Notes under the pieces: generated by a model | Seen by the model: the letters and a program-made list of their open reading frames with translations, nothing else | Told to the model about the DNA's origin: nothing | Databases searched by the model: none | Assembly (NCBI RefSeq): GCF_946482535.1 | Contig: NZ_CAMLRU010000119.1 | Span: 1 to 8,171 of the forward strand | Source of the DNA: an uncultured Flavobacterium sp. | Lineage (GTDB): Bacteria; Bacteroidota; Bacteroidia; Flavobacteriales; Flavobacteriaceae | DNA length: 8,171 bases | Reading direction: 5' to 3' | Shown: positions 1-5,797 of the stretch, one piece after another | Layout of the letters: every line of letters begins with the position of its first letter | How positions within the stretch are numbered: position 1 is the first letter of the stretch | Made by a program: the position numbers and the translations under genes

Positions 1-61
1 ACCCACACTCCTAAGAACACGAGTTTGAGTCGTGCGCGTCTACCAATTCCGCCATCCGGGC
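1..61 (-). tRNA. tRNA-Leu (anticodon CAA), 3' end cut off by window edge
   Basis: Read on the minus strand, the gene starts at 61 with acceptor half GCCCGGA (61-55). A leucine-type D arm follows, including the GGTAGACGCGC segment. The anticodon arm has stem CACGA (34-30) pairing with TCGTG (22-18) around the 7-nt loop CTCAAAC (29-23), so the anticodon is CAA (27-25), which decodes UUG. After it comes the start of a long variable arm, as expected for a class II tRNA-Leu. The T arm and 3' acceptor strand lie beyond position 1. A matching promoter lies just upstream on the same strand. Identity is read from the anticodon and variable arm; tRNA-Ser is unlikely given the CAA anticodon. Confidence 0.93.
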
Positions 62-87
62 AATAAGGTATTTGTGTTTTGTGGGTG

Positions 88-120
88 CAAATGTAAATAA
101 ATTTTTGTCATCCCATCAAA
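88..120 (-). promoter_or_regulatory. Bacteroidota-type promoter for the tRNA-Leu gene
   Basis: On the minus strand TTTG (120-117) is followed after 21 nt by TACATTTG (95-88), an exact match to the Bacteroidota -7 box TAnnTTTG. Transcription would begin near position 80, about 20 nt before the mature tRNA 5' end at 61. This is a short leader that RNase P would remove. Confidence 0.65.
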
Positions 121-161
121 AAAATAGACAAAAAAATACTTTCAGAGTCGGATTTAATTTC

Positions 162-169
162 TATTTTTG
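162..169 (+). promoter_or_regulatory. -7 box of the prs promoter
   Basis: TATTTTTG matches TAnnTTTG exactly. No clean TTG/TTTG is seen at the usual upstream distance; the sequence there is CTTTCAG (about 139-145), so the -33 box is weak. Transcription from here would start near 175 and give a leader of about 100 nt before the prs start codon, unusually long compared with the other genes in the window. Confidence 0.55.
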
Positions 170-206
170 CACCGCGTTACAGCAACACACAACTAACTAA
201 CTACAT

Positions 207-238
207 CCGAGACATTTACAAACTCGGTCATTTTGACC
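207..238 (+). promoter_or_regulatory. Two overlapping hairpins in the prs leader
   Basis: CCGAG (207-211) can pair with CTCGG (223-227). GGTCA (226-230) can pair with TGACC (234-238) around a TTT loop. The two hairpins share G226 and G227, so only one can form fully at a time. They fall inside the predicted prs 5' leader. This could be a simple RNA switch or chance; the stems are only 5 bp. I do not recognise a known riboswitch class here. Confidence 0.3.
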
Positions 239-277
239 CAAGACTTGTAAGCTATCGGAATAAAACAACAAATTACA

Positions 278-1219
278 ATGTCGCATTTAGAACCCGAAGC
301 AAAGATATTTGCCTGTTCCCAAAGCGTCCATCTGGCCGAACAAATAGCTAAAAACTATGGAATTCCGCTGGGAAAAGTTACGTTCTCAAAATATAGTGAT
401 GGCGAGTTTCAGCCCTCGTTTGAAGAATCCATCAGAGGATTACGCGTTTTTATTGTTTGTTCTACTTTTCCTAGTGCCGACAATTTAATGGAGCTATTGT
501 TGATGATTGATGCCGCAAAACGCGCCTCAGCCCGACACATTACTCCGGTAATCCCATACTTTGGATGGGCCAGACAGGACAGAAAAGACAAACCAAGAGT
601 TCCGATTGGAGCCAAGTTAGTAGCCAAATTATTGGAAACTGCCGGCGCCACCAGAATCATGACCATGGATTTACATGCCGATCAGATTCAAGGATTCTTC
701 GAAAAACCGGTAGACCACTTGTTTGCGTCGACTATCTTTTTGCCGTACGTAAAGAGTTTGCAATTGGAAAATTTAACCATTGCGTCTCCGGACATGGGCG
801 GTTCTAAAAGAGCTTATGCTTATTCTAAGTTTTTAGAATCAGACGTGGTGATTTGTTACAAACAAAGAAAAGCCGCCAATGTGATTGACACTATGGAGTT
901 GATTGGTGAAGTAAAAGGCAGAAATGTGATTTTGGTAGATGATATGATTGACACCGGAGGAACATTGGCCAAAGCCGCCGATTTGATGATGGAGAAAGGT
1001 GCCATCAGTGTTAGAGCCATTTGTACACACGCCATTCTTTCGGGAGAAGCGTATGAAAAAATAGAAAACTCTAAATTATTAGAGTTGATTGTAACCGATT
1101 CTATTCCGTTAAAGAAAGAATCCAACAAAATAAAAGTAGTGAGTTGTGCACCGCTTTTTGCTGAAGTAATGCACATGGTGCAACACAACAATTCTATCAG
1201 CGGGAAGTTTTTGATGTAG
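278..1219 (+). CDS. prs: Ribose-phosphate pyrophosphokinase (PRPP synthetase)
   Basis: This cytosolic enzyme transfers pyrophosphate from ATP to ribose 5-phosphate, making PRPP for purine, pyrimidine, NAD, histidine and tryptophan synthesis. The 313-residue length is normal for class I enzymes. Visible motifs are the ATP-binding flexible loop RQDRKDKPR (99-107), DLHADQIQGFF (131-141) with the metal-binding His133, the catalytic loop Lys195/Arg197 in YKQRK (194-198), and the PRPP/ribose-phosphate loop VDDMIDTGGTL (220-230). The N-terminus aligns with the family without extension, which supports ATG 278; there is no clear Shine-Dalgarno, as is usual in Bacteroidota. A promoter box at 162-169 implies a leader of about 100 nt. 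It lies 183 bp upstream of rplY, a common bacterial neighbour; a repeat/structured element fills that gap. Confidence 0.97.
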   Translation: MSHLEPEAKIFACSQSVHLAEQIAKNYGIPLGKVTFSKYSDGEFQPSFEESIRGLRVFIVCSTFPSADNLMELLLMIDAAKRASARHITPVIPYFGWARQDRKDKPRVPIGAKLVAKLLETAGATRIMTMDLHADQIQGFFEKPVDHLFASTIFLPYVKSLQLENLTIASPDMGGSKRAYAYSKFLESDVVICYKQRKAANVIDTMELIGEVKGRNVILVDDMIDTGGTLAKAADLMMEKGAISVRAICTHAILSGEAYEKIENSKLLELIVTDSIPLKKESNKIKVVSCAPLFAEVMHMVQHNNSISGKFLM

Positions 1220-1231
1220 CCGTTAGCTTTT

Positions 1232-1362
1232 AGCTATCAGCTATTAGCAAAAATTGAAACTGAAGATTGCGTTAAGGATTGGAGCAAGTACCGTGTACTG
1301 CGGAAAGCCTGACCCGAAGGGAAACGCCCAAATAAAAAGCTAACCGCTAATAGCTGTCTGCT
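1232..1362. repeat. Intergenic unit bounded by TAGC-rich inverted repeats
   Basis: The prs-rplY gap is mostly one symmetrical block. The left arm (1232-1248) and right arm (1346-1362) are 17-bp inverted repeats with 14 matches, including an unbroken 11-bp core CAGCTATTAGC (1238-1248) against its complement (1346-1356). The left arm sits in a run of TAGC-type units beginning at about 1222 (TTAGC, TTTTAGC, ATCAGC, ATTAGC). The arms enclose the structured element at 1269-1327. In RNA the arms would form a long closing stem. There is no transposase and no obvious target-site duplication, so calling it a mobile miniature element would be speculation. Confidence 0.6.
1269..1327 (+). ncRNA. Structured intergenic element, copy 1 (possibly Flavo-1-like)
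   Basis: A fold can be drawn by hand: outer stem GCGTT (1269-1273) with AACGC (1323-1327); inner stem AGG (1275-1277) with CCT (1308-1310); hairpin AGTAC-CGT-GTACT (1287-1299) extended by GC/GC (1284-1285 with 1300-1301); and a second hairpin CCC-GAA-GGG (1313-1321). Blocks GGAGC (1281-1285) and GCGGA (1300-1304) flank the main hairpin. The same blocks and fold recur on the minus strand at 2103-2141 with compensating base changes. Recurrent structured intergenic RNAs are known in Flavobacteria (the Flavo-1 motif). I suspect membership from memory of such elements, but cannot confirm it without a covariance-model search. Function is unknown; it could be transcribed with prs as a 3' or intercistronic element. 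Confidence 0.5.
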
Positions 1363-1402
1363 TAAAAAAGAATTTTTTATTTATTAACTATATATTTTTA
1401 CA

Positions 1403-2011
1403 ATGAAATCGATTACGATTAAAGGACAAGAAAGAGAAAGCGTAGGCAAAAAAGCAACAAAAGCCTTACGCGATGCTGGAATGGTCCCTTGCGTTATTTA
1501 CGGAGGAGAACAACCAGTACATTTTGCAGCAGAAGAAAAAGCATTCAAAGGATTGGTTTACACTCCAAACGCTCACACTGTTGTAGTTGATTTGAACGGA
1601 AAAACTTCTAATGTTATTCTACAAGACATTCAGTTTCACCCGGTGTCTGACAAAATTTTACACATTGACTTCTTCCAGTTGAACGACAGCAAAGAAATCA
1701 TTATGGAAGTTCCTGTGAAAATTACAGGTACTTCTCCAGGGGTTTTGTTAGGTGGTGATTTACGTTTGAACCAAAGAAGATTAAAAGTGAAAGCTTTACC
1801 TAAAAATCTTCCTGATTTTGTAGAGGCTAACATCTCTGAATTGCAAATGGGGAACAAATTGTACGTTACTAAATTGGTAACTAACAACTTCAAATTGATG
1901 CACCCGGACAACACTGTGGTTTGTCAAGTGAAGATTTCACGTGCCGCTATGAAAGCCGCTCAAGAAGCAGCCAAAGCAGCCAAAGCTCCGGCAAAAGGAA
2001 AGAAAAAATAA
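1403..2011 (+). CDS. rplY: 50S ribosomal protein L25 / general stress protein Ctc
   Basis: This 5S rRNA-binding protein of the large ribosomal subunit has 202 residues and belongs to the long CTC/TL5 form rather than the short E. coli L25. Residues about 5-90 form the L25 RNA-binding domain, with the typical VPCVIYGG (28-35) and HIDFFQL (87-93) segments. Residues about 98-180 are the C-terminal beta domain, including the [10 protein letters not shown] region (111-120). Residues 183-202 are a low-complexity Ala/Lys tail ending in several lysines, probably RNA-contacting or disordered. ATG 1403 gives the expected start MKSITIKGQ. The upstream TATATTTT (1391-1398) is an imperfect promoter box, so the gene may be read from prs or from this weak site. 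A strong terminator follows 20 nt after the stop. Confidence 0.96.
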   Translation: MKSITIKGQERESVGKKATKALRDAGMVPCVIYGGEQPVHFAAEEKAFKGLVYTPNAHTVVVDLNGKTSNVILQDIQFHPVSDKILHIDFFQLNDSKEIIMEVPVKITGTSPGVLLGGDLRLNQRRLKVKALPKNLPDFVEANISELQMGNKLYVTKLVTNNFKLMHPDNTVVCQVKISRAAMKAAQEAAKAAKAPAKGKKK

Positions 2012-2030
2012 TTTATTTCCAAGTTATATT

Positions 2031-2061
2031 AAAAGCCTCGTTGAAAAACGGGGCTTTTTTT
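2031..2061 (+). terminator. Rho-independent terminator of rplY
   Basis: AAAAGCCTCGTT (2031-2042) pairs with AACGGGGCTTTT (2047-2058) across a GAAA tetraloop, with one T-G wobble, and leads into an unbroken T run (2055-2061). It starts 20 nt after the rplY stop. It should end the prs/rplY transcript, leaving pth dependent on its own promoter. Confidence 0.9.
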
Positions 2062-2080
2062 ATTTAGGAGCGAAAGGCTC

Positions 2081-2145
2081 GGGAATTCTTGGTTTCCTTA
2101 TTCCCGCCATCCGCACTACGCGGTAGTTTGCTCCTGTCGGGGCTA
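2081..2145 (-). ncRNA. Structured intergenic element, copy 2 (minus strand)
   Basis: On the minus strand, stem CCCG (2141-2138) pairs with CGGG (2106-2103). Inside are GGAGC (2134-2130), hairpin ACTAC-CGC-GTAGT (2127-2115), and GCGGA (2114-2110). These are the same blocks in the same order as copy 1 at 1269-1327, but with different stem bases that still pair. Beyond the core, GGGAAT (2081-2086) and ATTCCC (2100-2105) form another inverted repeat that competes for the CGGG strand, so the full fold is uncertain. It lies between the rplY terminator and pth, antisense to both. The rest of the gap (2065-2080) has a small hairpin, GAGC (2068-2071) with GCTC (2077-2080). No gene is visible in 2012-2244. 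Confidence 0.45.
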
Positions 2146-2232
2146 AATAGTAAGCAAAAGGCTTCTTGGTAAATTTTCAAATTGTTTAATTTTCACCCGA
2201 GGCGCAGCCGAACTGTATAAAATAAAATTAGC

Positions 2233-2240
2233 TACTTTTG
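2233..2240 (+). promoter_or_regulatory. -7 box of the pth promoter, abutting the start codon
   Basis: TACTTTTG matches TAnnTTTG exactly and ends 4 nt before ATG 2245. No TTG is visible at the normal -33 distance. Family spacing would place the transcription start at or within a few bases of the ATG, predicting a leaderless or nearly leaderless pth mRNA from this site. Confidence 0.5.
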
Positions 2241-2244
2241 CCTC

Positions 2245-2868
2245 ATGAAATGGTTAACACAACTCTTTAGCAATAAGCCTAAAGTTGACAACATTGATTC
2301 TATGAAGAAATTCTTAATCGTCGGGCTGGGAAACATTGGCGCCGAATATGTAAACACCCGCCACAACATTGGCTTTAAAGTTTTAGACTACGTAGCCCAA
2401 AAGGAAAGCTTGTCTTTTGAAACGGCCAAGTTAGGCGCTATTACCGAATACAGCATCAAAGGCAGAAAACTGATTCTTTTAAAACCCAACACCTATATGA
2501 ATCTCAGCGGCAAAGCCGTTCAGTATTGGATGGAAAAGGAAAACATCGCCAAAGAAAACGTATTGGTCATTACTGATGATTTAAATTTACCTTTCGGAAC
2601 CATTCGCATCAAAAGCAAAGGCAGCGATGGCGGACACAACGGTTTAAAAAACATTCAACTATTACTAAATACTACAGAATACCCACGCTTTCGTTTTGGC
2701 ATCAGCGACGAATTTAAAAAAGGACAGCAAGTAGATTATGTGTTGGGCGAATGGACTGAGGAAGAAAAAAACAAACTCCCGGAGCGCTATGAAAAGGCCA
2801 AAGAAATCATTGAATCTTTCGCCTTGGCAGGATTAAACAATACCATGAACAGTTTCAACGGAAAATAA
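2245..2868 (+). CDS. pth: Peptidyl-tRNA hydrolase
   Basis: This cytosolic enzyme cleaves the ester bond of peptidyl-tRNAs dropped by stalled ribosomes, recycling the tRNA. Numbered from Met1 at 2245, the signature residues are Asn30 in VGLGN, catalytic His40 in NTRHNIGF, Asn86 in NTYMNLSG, the Asp pair 111-112 in TDDLNLPFG, and Asn132 in GGHNGLKN, matching the E. coli Asn10/His20/Asn68/Asp93/Asn114 set. The reading gives 207 residues. The conserved domain begins at the internal Met20 (ATG 2302), which would give a more typical 188 residues. I keep 2245 because the -7 box at 2233-2240 would start transcription there and because similar N-terminal extensions occur in flavobacterial homologues as I recall them. 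The choice is uncertain; the function is not. It is convergent with the protease gene and shares its terminator. Confidence 0.95.
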   Translation: MKWLTQLFSNKPKVDNIDSMKKFLIVGLGNIGAEYVNTRHNIGFKVLDYVAQKESLSFETAKLGAITEYSIKGRKLILLKPNTYMNLSGKAVQYWMEKENIAKENVLVITDDLNLPFGTIRIKSKGSDGGHNGLKNIQLLLNTTEYPRFRFGISDEFKKGQQVDYVLGEWTEEEKNKLPERYEKAKEIIESFALAGLNNTMNSFNGK

Positions 2869-2898
2869 AAAAGGAAACCAAATCGGTTTCCTTTTTTT
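2868..2898. terminator. Bidirectional terminator between pth and the protease gene
   Basis: GGAAACC (2873-2879) pairs with GGTTTCC (2885-2891) around the loop AAATC. The stem is extended by an A run on the left and a T run (2892-2898) on the right, so a U tract is produced on either strand. It begins at the pth stop codon and lies about 22 bp beyond the protease stop, serving both convergent genes. Confidence 0.9.
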
Positions 2899-2919
2899 AT
2901 GCTATCAAAATTTAGAGGT

Positions 2920-5580
2920 TTATTCAACCGCAATTCTTTTAACCATTTTTCGGTTGCCATCGGTCACTCTCAACAAGTAAATTCCGGACTCGGCATTGTT
3001 TAACTGAATGCTTTCGTTAAACGTAGCTTGGTTAGTATAAGTATTTTCGAATATTTTTCTGCCTCTGATATCAAAAACATCCACTTTGATTTCGTTAGAA
3101 ACCGGATTGTCATAATTGATGGTAAAGTTTCCGTTATTTGGATTCGGGTAAACAGTTACATCAGACATTTCAAAGGACTCATTATCCAAAGTACAACCAA
3201 AATCAACACCCCATGATACTAAAGTACCGGTATTGTTGATGTTGTTATCAGTTACAGTTAAAGTCCAGTTTCCTAAAGAAGACTTGTTGTTATAACCGGA
3301 TAAGGTTTGGAAAGATTGGTAAGTTCCAGAAGTTGGGTTACCACAAGTAATGGTTCCGGTTCCGTCGGCAAACGTAACGTCTATTCCGTTGTAAAATACT
3401 GAATTACAGTTTCTGCTCCATAAGGTACGCATGGTTCCGTCTGGATGTTGAATTCTAACTACCAAATCGCCAATTCTAGGGTGATTGATTTTTAAATTCA
3501 CCTTCATATTACTGATGTTAATAGCCGTTGGCACATTGATTACAGAAGTAGTAACCGCACCCGCAACATTGGTTCCGGTTCCGTCAGCGATAGCAGCATT
3601 TGGCGTAGTACTGAATGTATTACATACGGCTCCGATAGCAAAAACTCTGGAGTTTACCGCATAATAAATGTTGCCTGTTGGCTCAATTAAAATACGACAA
3701 TTCACACTGGCTACATTGGGAACTGTAATCACTTCTGAACCATCATTAGGGGTGTCAGAAGCTAAGATGGTATCAAAAGTCAAACCGCCGTCTGTAGACA
3801 ATTTGATATTTACGTTAGTAGAGCCTGCTAATGAAGTGGTATTGGCTACGTTCCAAGTAATAGTTTCTGTACTTCCCGGAGTCCAGTTGATTCCTGATGA
3901 AGATTGAGAAGTCAACGTGAAAGGACCGGCAGAAGCATTTACGGTTACAGCCATCGCACCGGTATTGGTTTGACCGCCACCAAGTACATTATCTCTTACA
4001 GTAAATGAAAAGTTTAAGGTTCTGGCTACGGTAGAAACCGTTTCCCAAGTAGTCGTTAATTGACCGTTAAGTACACTTTGGAAAGCCGGCATATATCTCA
4101 CCAATGAAGAACTTGGTACTACCGATCTAAAGTTAGGCCCGTCGGTTTTAGTAGGCGAAGGAAACGTTGAAGTTCCTCCAACAATAGTAGCATCATTATT
4201 TTGCTCCCAATTGTAGGTTAACACTTCCCCTGCTGTACCGCTCGCTGTTCCTGTTAATTTAAAAGCTGTTCCGATCGGAATAGTGTAACTTGGTCCGGCA
4301 CTTACGGTTGGTCTTGGGTTCGTAGCCACTATACTGGTACTTACCGGACAAGTTTTAGAGACTAAGTTAGATTGTATTTGGAAGATACTTCTGTAAGTAA
4401 AATAATCATCTGAATGGGATTGCATGTCAGTACCACCGCCACCAATTCCGGCATAGGCCATAATGGTTGAACCACTTCCCGGCTCCATGTTTACAGAGTT
4501 GTTTTCAGAAGTGTGGGTAAAGGTATGATTGGCTCCCATTTGGTGTCCCATTTCGTGAGCAACATAATCAATGTCAAAAGTATCTCCGGCAGGAACTCCG
4601 TCAGCCGGTGAGGTGTATCCGCTTCCTTTTCCGGAATCACATACACAACCAATACAACCGGCGTTTCCACCACCACCTGTAGCACCGAATAAATGTCCGA
4701 TATCGTAATTAGCATCTCCGATTACGCTGGTTAGATTAGCTTGAAGCTCTCCGTTCCAAGCGCCATTTGCACCGGTTGAGGCAGGAGAGTAAGGATCGGT
4801 TGAAGCATTGGTGTAAATAACTAAGTTGTTGTTCGCAATGATTAATAACTTAACCGCTAAATCTCTTTCAAAAATTCCGTTACAACGGGTCATGGTTGCG
4901 TTCATTGCAGCCAATGCTCCGGCAACAGTACCGCCGTGGTAAGCTCCGTATTCTCCGGTACAAGACAATGCCAAACGCATGGTTTTGTAAACTTGGTTGT
5001 TAGAAAAAGTGGCGTTGTTATTTCTTTGTAGTTGTTGGTGAATCGCTTGGTCTTCAGACGAACAAACAAATGGCATCTCCCCTGCAATTCTGGTTTTTGA
5101 ATCAAAAACTACATAAACCGAACGGTCTTTAGTGTAAGGCTCAATAAATTCAGACCCTGAATCTGCTCTGAAAACCATAGTTTGCACTCCAAACGGAGAA
5201 AAACTAAAATTCAAAACCGCTGTTGGATCTGTAATTCCTTTACCCACATAAGCTCTGATATCCGGAAAGCTAGCTTGTAAAGCCGGTTCAAAATTGGAAG
5301 ATTCCCAAACCAAAAATTTCTCTATGGCTCCGTTTACATTCGGAAGTAAAATTTCAACTCCCGGTTGACCCGAAGATAACTCGGCAACATTAGCCAAAGA
5401 TTGCTTGAATTGGATTGGGTTAAACTGCAATAACAGCTGATTTTCAGCATAAGGATTCTCTCTTATTTTTTCTGAAGTTACAGGTTTATCATCGCTGTAA
5501 ATTTGCCATGCGTTGTCTTTTTGGGCACTAACTGTGGCAATTGATGTAATAAAAATTACAAAAAGTAAAATTTTTTTCAT
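2920..5580 (-). CDS. Secreted reprolysin-like zinc metalloprotease with P domain and T9SS sorting domain
   Basis: Predicted exported endopeptidase of 886 residues. Residues 1-19 are a signal peptide (MKK, hydrophobic stretch, SATVSA-like end before Gln20). Residues about 20-190 look like a propeptide. The catalytic domain (about 195-412) carries HEMGHQMGANH (342-352), the metzincin zinc site with ligands His342, His346, His352 and Glu343 as catalytic base; Met374 in STIMAYAGI fits the Met-turn. A Cys-rich segment (Cys309, 312, 314) precedes the site. Beta-sandwich regions follow (about 425-650), then a proprotein-convertase P-like domain (about 653-796), then a C-terminal type IX sorting domain (about 808-886) with VYPNPNNG and terminal KMVKRIAVE. 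ATG 5580 is chosen over the in-frame ATG at 5607 because it starts directly at the signal peptide and because 5607 lies inside the promoter. Substrate is unknown; nutrient scavenging or extracellular proteolysis is likely. Confidence 0.93.
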   Translation of the reverse strand: MKKILLFVIFITSIATVSAQKDNAWQIYSDDKPVTSEKIRENPYAENQLLLQFNPIQFKQSLANVAELSSGQPGVEILLPNVNGAIEKFLVWESSNFEPALQASFPDIRAYVGKGITDPTAVLNFSFSPFGVQTMVFRADSGSEFIEPYTKDRSVYVVFDSKTRIAGEMPFVCSSEDQAIHQQLQRNNNATFSNNQVYKTMRLALSCTGEYGAYHGGTVAGALAAMNATMTRCNGIFERDLAVKLLIIANNNLVIYTNASTDPYSPASTGANGAWNGELQANLTSVIGDANYDIGHLFGATGGGGNAGCIGCVCDSGKGSGYTSPADGVPAGDTFDIDYVAHEMGHQMGANHTFTHTSENNSVNMEPGSGSTIMAYAGIGGGGTDMQSHSDDYFTYRSIFQIQSNLVSKTCPVSTSIVATNPRPTVSAGPSYTIPIGTAFKLTGTASGTAGEVLTYNWEQNNDATIVGGTSTFPSPTKTDGPNFRSVVPSSSLVRYMPAFQSVLNGQLTTTWETVSTVARTLNFSFTVRDNVLGGGQTNTGAMAVTVNASAGPFTLTSQSSSGINWTPGSTETITWNVANTTSLAGSTNVNIKLSTDGGLTFDTILASDTPNDGSEVITVPNVASVNCRILIEPTGNIYYAVNSRVFAIGAVCNTFSTTPNAAIADGTGTNVAGAVTTSVINVPTAINISNMKVNLKINHPRIGDLVVRIQHPDGTMRTLWSRNCNSVFYNGIDVTFADGTGTITCGNPTSGTYQSFQTLSGYNNKSSLGNWTLTVTDNNINNTGTLVSWGVDFGCTLDNESFEMSDVTVYPNPNNGNFTINYDNPVSNEIKVDVFDIRGRKIFENTYTNQATFNESIQLNNAESGIYLLRVTDGNRKMVKRIAVE

Positions 5581-5604
5581 GTTGTTTGGATAATTAAATG
5601 CCGT

Positions 5605-5635
5605 CAAAGATAATTATCTTTCAACAATTTACAAA
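5605..5635 (-). promoter_or_regulatory. Promoter of the metalloprotease gene
   Basis: On the minus strand TTTG (5635-5632) is followed after 19 nt by TATCTTTG (5612-5605), a full match to the Bacteroidota consensus. Transcription would begin near 5600, about 20 nt before ATG 5580. This excludes the upstream in-frame ATG at 5607, which overlaps the -7 box. Confidence 0.7.
5606..5621. promoter_or_regulatory. Perfect 16-bp palindrome over the protease -7 box (possible operator)
   Basis: AAAGATAATTATCTTT reads the same on both strands and covers all but one base of the protease -7 box. A dimeric repressor bound here would block RNA polymerase. It is AT-only apart from one G and one C, so chance is possible. 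A related arrangement of the GATAAT half-site lies upstream of the gene at 6853. Confidence 0.35.
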
Positions 5636-5745
5636 TACTGTGGACTTTTTTTGAATGGTTTTCAACAAATTTTAACAACTATTCCTATATTCCTATTTTT
5701 TAGCGAAAAGCATTACCATTACTGTATTTAAGGTCTTTAAAATTA

Positions 5746-5774
5746 TTGTATTTGATTTCTAAAACATATTTTTG
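5746..5774 (+). promoter_or_regulatory. Promoter of ribF
   Basis: TTG (5746-5748), an 18-nt spacer and TATTTTTG (5767-5774) match the Bacteroidota promoter. Transcription should begin near 5780, giving a leader of under 20 nt. That leaves no room for an FMN riboswitch, and none is seen. The rest of the divergent gap (5636-5745) is AT-rich with nothing else I can support. Confidence 0.65.
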
Positions 5775-5797
5775 CACTAAATCTCTTTTTACATTTC

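Noticed and set aside
1391..1398. TATATTTT as an rplY promoter
   Set aside because: It lacks the final G of TAnnTTTG and would place transcription start at the ATG. It remains possible but is too weak to list as a feature in an AT-rich stretch.
4491..5105. Open frames of 67-74 codons on the minus strand within the protease gene
   Set aside because: They are alternative frames of a continuous, domain-supported coding sequence and have no independent start signals.
5581..5607. Upstream in-frame ATG (5607) as the protease start, adding nine residues before the signal peptide
   Set aside because: The ATG overlaps the -7 box of the promoter, so it would not be transcribed from that promoter, and the signal peptide starts naturally at 5580.
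5681..5695. Direct repeat ATTCCTA-T-ATTCCTA in the divergent promoter gap
   Set aside because: Only two short AT-rich units, away from both promoters' core boxes; too little to call a binding site.
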